NCBI GenBank assembly: GCA_902477615.1
Contig: CABSHY010000045.1
Location: forward strand, 1-8,423
Reading direction: 5' to 3'
Length of the DNA: 8,423 nucleotides
Source of the DNA: an uncultured Sutterella sp.
Lineage (GTDB): Bacteria > Pseudomonadota > Gammaproteobacteria > Burkholderiales > Burkholderiaceae_F
The notes below the pieces were generated by a model, which made no database searches, was not told where the DNA came from, and saw only the letters and a program-made list of their open reading frames with translations. The first letter of the stretch is position 1, and every line of letters starts with the position of its first letter. Made by a program: the position numbers and the translations under genes. Positions 1 through 5,417 of the stretch are shown one piece after another.

Positions 1-339
1 GCTAATAAAAAAGACGATGTTGACATGCAGTTTTTCTCAAAAAACATGATTGTCAACATGTTCAATAACGGGGCGTTTGAGCCTAACAAATATAACGATG
101 ATGACCCAAAAAAAGACTACGAGTTTCTTTTAAAAATGCTTCGCCAACAGCCAAAAGGCATCACAGAAAAGCAACAAAAGAAAATCAATGCGCTCTCGCA
201 ATTGATTGTGAAGCGCTTTCTTGAAAAGGAACTGGGTCTGTCCGCTTCATCAAAAGGCAAAGCCACCCAAAAAAAGGATGGCTCAACCGAAAAAGAAGAT
301 GATGACGACTTTGATATTTGGCCTTTTTTGCTGCCCTAA
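1..339 (+). CDS. C-terminal end of an unrecognised protein (5' end outside window)
   Basis: The reading frame is open from the first base to a TAA stop. The first ATG in the window, at 25, has no Shine-Dalgarno site before it, so this is most likely the tail of a longer gene that begins to the left. The visible 112 residues are charged: Lys- and Gln-rich stretches in the middle, then a low-complexity linker, and an acidic run (EKEDDDDFDIW) just before the end. A short hydrophobic tip (WPFLLP) closes the protein. I recognise no domain. A soluble protein with a disordered acidic tail is all that can be said. It ends 3 bp from the stop codon of the convergent WYL1 gene, and I see no terminator hairpin between them. 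Whether it belongs to the same functional island cannot be judged from this fragment. Confidence 0.7.
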   Translation, partial: ANKKDDVDMQFFSKNMIVNMFNNGAFEPNKYNDDDPKKDYEFLLKMLRQQPKGITEKQQKKINALSQLIVKRFLEKELGLSASSKGKATQKKDGSTEKEDDDDFDIWPFLLP

Positions 340-342
340 CGG

Positions 343-1329
343 TTAATTATCTTCACCATCGATGACTTCAATATGGGATTTGATAATGAAGGGCTTCCCC
401 TGCCCTTCAATAAACCAATGAATCATTTCGGTTTCGGGCATCGTGGCCACAACAACAGCTTCCGTACGATCATCGTTCCAAGTAAGAATTTGATCCTTGG
501 AAATGGGCGTTTCGGCAAAGTAGTCACCTAGGGACTGATCCAGCGTCAAAGTCACTCGAACCTTACGCCCCGTTCTAAATCCGAAGGATCCGTCTTCAAT
601 GTATCGCGTTAAATTGAAGTCTTTCGGATAAATGAACGTATCAAAAAGCAATTTGACAGACTCTATCCGGTGCAAGGCTAAGTGCCGGTAGTTATCGTAA
701 CCCTCGAACTGACAGACTAAATAAAGACGCACGCCTTGTTGAACCAATGCCACCGGCATAACTCGCGCAGTCTTATTCTGACGCTCCTGGTTATAGTACT
801 TCACCTCAATCATGCGTTGCTCGTAAAGCGCCTCTGAGATGGACTCAAAAACCGAGTTGTGAATGCTGGCCGGTAAAAACGTTTGAGAGGTCGGTACCAC
901 CCGCACCTTGTTGCGCCATTGAGCTTCAGGCTCGCCTGGATGAGTTTGAATGTGATAGAGCGCATCGGTAAAAAGACCGTTCATGGACTTCATCAAGCGA
1001 GTGGGCAATTGGTAGCGCATTTGATCTTGCGCCAAACGAAGTAACAACGCTTCGTGTGGCGAGAGACTACCCAGATGCAAACTATTGGTAGTTTTCTTTA
1101 AGCGATAGCCGTAAGGCGTTGAGCTGTTATCACACTCTACGTGTAAAAAGTCCGATTCAACAATGGCCTTAAGAGCACGTTGCACAGTTCGCAATTCAAC
1201 CGCAAGGCCATCGGCAAGCAAGGCTTGCAAGATGCCGTCGGCCGTCATTTTAGAGTGAACGGAGAGTTTATCCAAAATGCGTAGGTATAAAAGAGCGCCG
1301 TTTAGGGCTGTTTGGCGTTTGCGTTCCAT
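343..1329 (-). CDS. WYL-domain transcriptional regulator (WYL1)
   Basis: This 328-aa regulator has the usual order of winged helix-turn-helix, WYL domain and C-terminal WCX-like region. The wHTH covers about residues 8-78, with the likely recognition helix near 45-60 (ELRTVQRALKAIVES). The WYL core is about 172-226, and its signature appears as RLYLV at 201-205 within QQGVRLYLVCQF. The C-terminal region is about 255-325. WYL proteins are known ligand-sensing regulators often found beside phage-defence genes. I chose the ATG at 1329 because it has an AAGGCG-type ribosome site and gives the same length and N-terminus as the paralogue at 7137. A longer frame reaches back to a TTG at 1437, but that start lies on the inverted repeat and has no paralogous counterpart. 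It is divergent from the AAA+ gene and probably regulates it and itself through the inverted repeat. The sign of regulation and the ligand are unknown. Confidence 0.93.
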   Translation of the reverse strand: MERKRQTALNGALLYLRILDKLSVHSKMTADGILQALLADGLAVELRTVQRALKAIVESDFLHVECDNSSTPYGYRLKKTTNSLHLGSLSPHEALLLRLAQDQMRYQLPTRLMKSMNGLFTDALYHIQTHPGEPEAQWRNKVRVVPTSQTFLPASIHNSVFESISEALYEQRMIEVKYYNQERQNKTARVMPVALVQQGVRLYLVCQFEGYDNYRHLALHRIESVKLLFDTFIYPKDFNLTRYIEDGSFGFRTGRKVRVTLTLDQSLGDYFAETPISKDQILTWNDDRTEAVVVATMPETEMIHWFIEGQGKPFIIKSHIEVIDGEDN

Positions 1330-1427
1330 TGTTCTCGCCTTCTGTATCTGATGTTTATGGAATTTTAGCCGACTTTGTCTGATAAGTTTGAGCGAGTCTG
1401 AGTATTTCATCGAGTTCAACCAACTTA

Positions 1428-1450
1428 CATACGTCAATAACTGACGTATG
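1428..1450. promoter_or_regulatory. Perfect 9-bp inverted repeat, probable WYL operator
   Basis: CATACGTCA and TGACGTATG are exact reverse complements separated by 5 bp (ATAAC). They lie between the divergent WYL1 and AAA+ genes, 46 bp before the AAA+ ATG and about 100 bp before the WYL1 ATG. The half-site TTGACGTAT resembles the TTGACGCA sites at 5382-5412 and 7066-7114. That position and that similarity point to an operator, with WYL1 the obvious candidate to bind it. I could not place convincing -35/-10 pairs for either gene. TTGACG also resembles a -35 box, but the perfect symmetry is not explained by that. Confidence 0.75.
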
Positions 1451-1496
1451 CACCATTAAAGTAAACACTGAACGAAAAACAAATTAGAGGACAAAA

Positions 1497-3635
1497 ATGT
1501 TTCAGTGTAATTTGTCTGAATCGTCGCACCAATACGACGAAAGTATGAATCGCTTATATCAGTTTTTATTGGTCTCTGCCTTACTTTTTGAAAGCACTTG
1601 GATGTATGTTGATCATGAATTTAATGATCTTCGTCTTCATCATTCCCGTTTTGATATCGGAAAATTATTAAATCGTCCGGAAATTAATGACTTAATTCCC
1701 AAGGAAATTGAACCTTGTGATAACGGCATCGTGAGTGCCGAGCAAAAAGAATTCCACGAAATCTTATTAGGTATATACGATGAGTTCGTTAAGCGCCCTC
1801 CTGTAGTACCTCCGCGCTTTGTTAATAACTTAAAGCTATTAGAAAGTACGATTCAATTGACCAAAGCTGAGCAGTTAATTTTGGTCGTTGCTGCCGTCAT
1901 AAACGTTTATGGTCGAAACCAAAGCATTTTGGAACTTTTGAAGTTACCGCTTTTGCGTACGAATCGCAAAGTTCAAAATGACATCTATGTTGCTCAATTT
2001 TTATGCTCTATCAGTGACTGTAGCATGGAAGATTTTAAGAACGCCTTTCAACGAAATAGAACGTTGTTAAAGTACAACTTCTTTGACGGTTTTAAAACCG
2101 ACAACGATGATTTAGAGGACTTTTTTGATTTTGAGTATGACTTCTGTAATGGTTTTCTGAGTGAAAACGAAGAAATCAATTCTCTTTTGGGGTTGACCTT
2201 GACAGAAAGTCACAGTAGCAAGTTAACGCTTGATAATTTCGAATATTTAAATCCGAAGTTGTCTCAAGCCGCAACATTTCTCGCTTCTGCATTAGATGAA
2301 GAGAAAAAGGGAATCAATATTCTTCTTTACGGCTCTCCCGGTACTGGTAAAACGGAGTTAAGCAAAGCTATTGCTTCTCATGTTGGTGCGAATCTTTTTG
2401 AGTCTCCGGTTGTTGAGCGCTCTGAACACATGACTAACGATCGTCGAGTCAGTCTCATGTTAAAGAAGAAAAAAAATAGTGTCATGCTTGTTGATGAAGC
2501 TCAAGATATCTTCCAAAACTTTGACATCTTTAACTTTCAGCAAAGCAACCCTAATAAGGGGTTTATTAATAAACTCTTAGAAACGAACGAATGTCCAGTC
2601 ATTTGGATTACTAATTCCATCGATCAAATGGACCCAGCGTATTTACGTCGTTTTGCAATGTGTTTAGAAGTTGAGGTTCCTCCTCAGAAAATCCGTGTAA
2701 ACATTATTAATGAAAAGACCTGCAACAAACTCTCCGAAAAACTCGTTAAAAGTCTTTCAGAACGTACAGATATTGCACCTGCAGTCATTGAACAATCCGC
2801 AAATTTTGCGAAGGAAGTCAGTGCAAAACAAGGTTCGGACATGGAAAAAGTATTTGTTGAACACTTAAACTCAACGCTTTCCATGATGAATAAACCGGTG
2901 TTTGTTCAAAATAAAGGCTCGATTACAGCTGAACTATATGATCCGTCTTTGAGCACTGCCGATGCTGATTTATTAGAAATGGTTGACGGAATTAGAGAAG
3001 CCGAAGCTGCCCGCCTTTGTCTTTACGGTGTTCCGGGTACCGGTAAAACGGCTTGGGCACAACACTTGGGCAAATGCTTAAATCGTCCTGTCTTAGTTAA
3101 GCGTTGCAGTGACTTATTGGACTGCTACTTAGGGAACTCTGAAAAGCACATTGCAGCAGCCTTTGCAGAAGCCGAACGCAACAATGCCATTTTAGTGTTG
3201 GATGAAGCGGACAGTTTCCTGCAAAAGCGTTCTGGCGCGCATTACAGTTGGGAAGTCACGCAAGTCAATGAAATGCTCACGCAAATTGAACACTTCGACG
3301 GGATTTTTGTGGCCACGACCAATAACTTGGATCAAATGGATGAAGCCTGCTTGCGTCGCTTTGATATCAAGGTGAAGTTCGACTATTTAAAAGCTGATAA
3401 AGCAGAAAAGCTCTTTGTGAACTACTGCGAAAAGTTGTGTCCTGATAAAACGATCTCAGAAGATTTAAAGAATCAGGTTCGAAAGATGACCTATTTGGCC
3501 CCCGGTGACTTTGCAACGGTAGCGAATCAATCTCGATTCCGACGAATTGATACGCCTGAAGTTTTACTTCAACGTTTGGAAAATGAATGTGAAGTTAAAT
3601 TGGGTCACTCTCATCACCGCTCGATTGGTTTCTAG
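1497..3635 (+). CDS. Tandem AAA+ ATPase (two AAA modules) with unrecognised N-terminal region
   Basis: This 712-aa protein carries two AAA+ domains. AAA-1 has Walker A GSPGTGKT (279-286), Walker B MLVDEAQD (330-337), a sensor-1-like Asn near 373 (ITNS) and arginine-finger candidates in YLRRF (382-386). AAA-2 has Walker A GVPGTGKT (511-518), Walker B LVLDEAD (566-572), sensor-1 TTNN (607-610) and CLRRF (618-622). Both sites look intact. AAA-2 resembles the AAA class of remodelling and protease-type ATPases. The first 240 or so residues match no domain I know and are mixed hydrophobic-helical and acidic, so they may bind a substrate or partner. No transmembrane segment or signal peptide is clear. 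The ATG at 1497 follows AGAGG at 6 bp. It is 14 bp upstream of the macrodomain gene, so the two are very probably one operon. A chaperone, sensor or effector-loading role is inference only. Confidence 0.9.
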   Translation: MFQCNLSESSHQYDESMNRLYQFLLVSALLFESTWMYVDHEFNDLRLHHSRFDIGKLLNRPEINDLIPKEIEPCDNGIVSAEQKEFHEILLGIYDEFVKRPPVVPPRFVNNLKLLESTIQLTKAEQLILVVAAVINVYGRNQSILELLKLPLLRTNRKVQNDIYVAQFLCSISDCSMEDFKNAFQRNRTLLKYNFFDGFKTDNDDLEDFFDFEYDFCNGFLSENEEINSLLGLTLTESHSSKLTLDNFEYLNPKLSQAATFLASALDEEKKGINILLYGSPGTGKTELSKAIASHVGANLFESPVVERSEHMTNDRRVSLMLKKKKNSVMLVDEAQDIFQNFDIFNFQQSNPNKGFINKLLETNECPVIWITNSIDQMDPAYLRRFAMCLEVEVPPQKIRVNIINEKTCNKLSEKLVKSLSERTDIAPAVIEQSANFAKEVSAKQGSDMEKVFVEHLNSTLSMMNKPVFVQNKGSITAELYDPSLSTADADLLEMVDGIREAEAARLCLYGVPGTGKTAWAQHLGKCLNRPVLVKRCSDLLDCYLGNSEKHIAAAFAEAERNNAILVLDEADSFLQKRSGAHYSWEVTQVNEMLTQIEHFDGIFVATTNNLDQMDEACLRRFDIKVKFDYLKADKAEKLFVNYCEKLCPDKTISEDLKNQVRKMTYLAPGDFATVANQSRFRRIDTPEVLLQRLENECEVKLGHSHHRSIGF

Positions 3636-3649
3636 CGATAGGAAAGAGC

Positions 3650-4267
3650 ATGAGCAACATTATTTCGTTTACTAATGAAGGGACGCCTTACTGTTTAGAA
3701 GCGTTGCTTAATGGTTCTGATCACGAAGGGGGATTCCTCATTCCCCTTCTAGGAGTTCGTCAAACCATTGCCGTCGTTAAAGCTGACATAACAAAAGTAA
3801 AGACTGATGCGATTGTGAATTCCGCTCATCGCTCATTAATGGGCGGAGGAGGCGTTGACGGAGCAATTCATCGAGCCGCCGGCAAGAAACTTAAAGAAGC
3901 CTGTGTAGGTTTGGGTCCTATTGAGTTTGGTGAAGCTCGAATCACCCATGGGTTTGACTTAAAGGCTAAGTGGGTCATTCATGTCGCAGGCCCCCGTTAC
4001 TGGGGAGAACCTGAAGAACCTCTTCAATTGGCCAACTGTTATAAAAATGCTTTGGATTTAGCTTTGGAAAATGACTGTGCTTCTGTCGCGTTCCCTGGGA
4101 TTTCGACTGGTGTTTATCGCTATCCCAAAGTAGAGGCTACCGATATTGCAGTCAAAAATGTTCTTCATTGGTGCAGAAATCATTCGGATACCGAAATGAC
4201 AATTGTCTTTTGTTGTGTCAGTCAAGAAATGTTCGAGATATACAAGAATCGTTTCAATCAGCGTTGA
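3650..4267 (+). CDS. Macrodomain protein (ADP-ribose binding/hydrolysing family)
   Basis: This 205-aa protein is a MacroD/YmdB-type macrodomain. The signature features are KADIT (44-48, with the usual Asp46), DAIVNSAH (53-60, with Asn57), the glycine-rich loop GGGGVDGAIHRAAG (65-78), VIHVAGP (109-115), and FPGISTGVY (148-156). In this family these residues bind ADP-ribose, and some members remove ADP-ribose from proteins or nucleic acid or hydrolyse O-acetyl-ADP-ribose. The common NAAN/NSAN motif is NSAH here. About 38 residues precede the macrodomain core and are unrecognised. The ATG at 3650 follows AGGA with good spacing and sits 14 bp after the AAA+ stop, so co-transcription is very likely. 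It could sense a nucleotide-derived signal, reverse an ADP-ribosylation, or bind ADP-ribosylated targets. No ADP-ribosyltransferase (DarT-like) gene is visible nearby, so a DarTG pair is not supported. Confidence 0.93.
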   Translation: MSNIISFTNEGTPYCLEALLNGSDHEGGFLIPLLGVRQTIAVVKADITKVKTDAIVNSAHRSLMGGGGVDGAIHRAAGKKLKEACVGLGPIEFGEARITHGFDLKAKWVIHVAGPRYWGEPEEPLQLANCYKNALDLALENDCASVAFPGISTGVYRYPKVEATDIAVKNVLHWCRNHSDTEMTIVFCCVSQEMFEIYKNRFNQR

Positions 4268-4277
4268 TATCCTAACA

Positions 4278-4649
4278 CTAATTTGCAATCGTTTTTAAAT
4301 AGTTACTTAGCTTGACTTGAGATAATTTACCCGAGGCAACATTGACAACCGTGTCTGCAAGGTCTGACTCATTAGAGACATTCAACCCATTCCTTTTCAG
4401 AAACAGAATCATCACGCCAACAGCCGTACGCTTATTGGCATCCGTGAAAGCATGCCCTCGAGCCAGAGACAAGCAATAAAGCGAGGCAATTTCCAAAATA
4501 TCGGTAATCTGCCCATACTCAATATGACTCTGAACTCGCCCTAGGATACTTTCTAATCGAGTCGTCTCTTCATGCCCTGGACAGCCTCCGTAGCGTTTAA
4601 GAATTTCACGGTGAAATACTACGATATCGTTTAAGGTTACAGGCTTCAT
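4278..4649 (-). CDS. doc: Doc-family Fic toxin (death-on-curing)
   Basis: This 123-aa protein has the length and fold signature of Doc, the toxin of Phd-Doc modules. The active-site motif is HAFTDANKRT starting at His66, with Asp70, Asn72, Lys73 and Arg74. This is the Doc variant of the Fic motif, where Ala and Lys replace glycines of the AMP-transferring Fic enzymes. P1 Doc with this motif is known to phosphorylate EF-Tu and stop translation, so the same activity is likely but inferred. All motif residues are present, so the toxin looks active. Its ATG overlaps the stop of the upstream antitoxin gene in an ATGA junction, which implies translational coupling. An AAGGAG site lies 11 bp before the ATG, inside the antitoxin tail codons. 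It ends 10 bp from the convergent macrodomain gene, with no clear terminator between. Confidence 0.94.
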   Translation of the reverse strand: MKPVTLNDIVVFHREILKRYGGCPGHEETTRLESILGRVQSHIEYGQITDILEIASLYCLSLARGHAFTDANKRTAVGVMILFLKRNGLNVSNESDLADTVVNVASGKLSQVKLSNYLKTIAN

Positions 4650-4819
4650 CGATCGGCTAACTCCTTAAACAGATCGTCAAACTCTTCGAAAATAGCTTCA
4701 ATCTCCTCTTGAAGGGAGACTTCTTGAACTGAATCATTAGTCCTTTGGTCCTCAGACTCTGTTCTGCCATTCCCCTCTTTTGTATTAAGCTCAGTTTGTT
4801 TGCTTTTAAGCTCTGCCAT
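4646..4819 (-). CDS. Short Phd-like antitoxin retaining only the Doc-neutralising tail
   Basis: This is a 57-aa acidic protein directly upstream of doc, overlapping it by 4 bp (ATGA). The last 22 residues align without gaps to the C-terminal end of P1 Phd as I recall it: both have an acidic helix, a Phe-x-x-x-Asp core and a Lys-Glu-Leu-x-x-Arg end (here FKELADR). In Phd that tail wraps around Doc and blocks it. The first 35 or so residues are polar, rich in Glu, Lys, Asn and Ser, and look disordered. The Phd/YefM DNA-binding fold is absent. I chose the ATG at 4819 because AGAGG lies 5 bp before it. A TTG at 4852 is in frame but has no ribosome site, and even that start adds only 11 residues. 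The frame is closed a little further upstream, so no hidden Phd domain fits. Antitoxin function is inferred from position and the tail. Confidence 0.78.
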   Translation of the reverse strand: MAELKSKQTELNTKEGNGRTESEDQRTNDSVQEVSLQEEIEAIFEEFDDLFKELADR

Positions 4820-4869
4820 TCCATCCTCTGCAAAATCAAACAGCCCTTTCAAAATGATTGATGAACTCG

Positions 4870-4889
4870 TTCCAATTGATCAAAAGGAA
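4870..4889. promoter_or_regulatory. 20-bp imperfect palindrome in the antitoxin leader
   Basis: TTCCAATTGATCAAAAGGAA reads as its own reverse complement at 16 of 20 positions: an inner TTGATCAA and outer TTCC/GGAA arms. It lies about 50 bp upstream of the antitoxin ATG and 31 bp after the stop of the 140-aa gene. It could be an operator for the toxin-antitoxin pair. Because the antitoxin lacks a DNA-binding domain, another protein would have to bind it. It is not a good terminator, since no T-tract follows on the minus strand. Confidence 0.35.
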
Positions 4890-4919
4890 AGGGTTATGAA
4901 TACCAAATCAGAACAACAG

Positions 4920-5342
4920 TTAAAATTCATCGTAAAACTCTTTAGGGTCAGGGGTACGTCCGCCGTACTTCTCTTTATATTGTTCAAGAGGGTAGAAATA
5001 ACATTGCCAGCGCGGGTCCTTGCATGACGTGTCTGGATTCTCCCAAACGTCAGCGTACTTTTGAGCGTCTTCTTCTGAAAAATCAACGTAAAGACTGCCG
5101 TCATAGGGAGCAACGATAAAACCACTTTCGGAAGTAAACGTATAGATGGGACCCACTTCAACATGGGGCATATTTTCTTTTAACCACTTCAAAAGCTCTT
5201 TGCGACCAGGGATTTGACTTGGTACGCAATTTTTAGGCATTCCCATGAAGTCGCTTCGATCAACTTGGGAGAACCTAACGAAGTAAAGGTCTCGCTGTTT
5301 TTTAAAGAAGTACGACGTAATGGTATTGATAAGTCGTGGCAT
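4920..5342 (-). CDS. Unrecognised 140-aa soluble protein
   Basis: I do not recognise this family. The ATG at 5342 follows a strong AAGGAG site at 7 bp, so it is very likely a real gene. The protein is soluble, with no signal peptide or clear membrane segment. It has a basic, aromatic N-terminus (MPRLINTITSYFFKKQRDLY), a helix around 47-56 (RKELLKWLKE), a hydrophobic strand-like run at 72-87 (GFIVAPYDGSLYVDFS) and a Trp/Cys/Tyr-rich C-terminal third with CKDPRWQCYFYPLEQY near 106-121. Two Cys residues flank DPRWQ, but there is no full metal-binding set. It lies in the same orientation as the antitoxin and toxin genes, 100 bp upstream of them, so it may be the first gene of that operon. Its leader carries a cluster of TTGACGCA-like half-sites, so it is probably controlled by one of the WYL regulators. 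Confidence 0.8.
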   Translation of the reverse strand: MPRLINTITSYFFKKQRDLYFVRFSQVDRSDFMGMPKNCVPSQIPGRKELLKWLKENMPHVEVGPIYTFTSESGFIVAPYDGSLYVDFSEEDAQKYADVWENPDTSCKDPRWQCYFYPLEQYKEKYGGRTPDPKEFYDEF

Positions 5343-5381
5343 TACAGGTCTCCTTATTGGACACTGTTAGTATTTCACCCA

Positions 5382-5412
5382 TTGCGTCAATTTAAGACGC
5401 ACGAAAGTGCGT
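5382..5412. promoter_or_regulatory. Cluster of three TTGACGCA-like half-sites upstream of the 140-aa gene
   Basis: Three near-copies of the half-site found at 7066 and 7106 occur within 34 bp: TTGCGTCAA at 5382-5390 (reverse orientation, exact match to 7106-7114), GACGCAC at 5396-5402 (forward) and GTGCGT at 5407-5412 (reverse). The first two form an inverted repeat, TGCGTC/GACGCA, with a 7-bp gap. The last two form a hairpin, ACGCAC-GAAA-GTGCGT. The cluster starts 40 bp upstream of the ATG at 5342 and ends 5 bp from the stop of the NERD gene. An operator is the simplest reading. The hairpin lacks a following T-tract on the minus strand, so a terminator is less likely. Confidence 0.6.
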
Positions 5413-5417
5413 TAACT

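Noticed and set aside
1330..1437. Longer WYL1 start at a TTG codon (36 extra residues)
   Set aside because: The TTG overlaps the inverted repeat and the extra segment has no counterpart in WYL2. The ATG at 1329 has a ribosome site and gives matching lengths.
2684..2884. Minus-strand frame of 66 codons inside the AAA+ gene
   Set aside because: It lies wholly within a strongly supported gene in another frame and encodes no recognisable protein.
4265..4280. Bidirectional terminator between the macrodomain and doc genes
   Set aside because: Only a 4-bp stem can be drawn and there is no T-tract on either strand.
3650..4649. DarT-DarG type system formed by the macrodomain and the neighbouring toxin
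   Set aside because: The toxin is a clear Doc-type Fic protein on the opposite strand with its own antitoxin. No DarT-like ADP-ribosyltransferase is visible.
4820..4852. TTG start for the antitoxin
   Set aside because: No ribosome site precedes it, while the ATG at 4819 has AGAGG 5 bp upstream.
4800..5027. Plus-strand frame of 75 codons over the antitoxin leader
   Set aside because: It is antisense to two better supported genes and has no ribosome site or domain.
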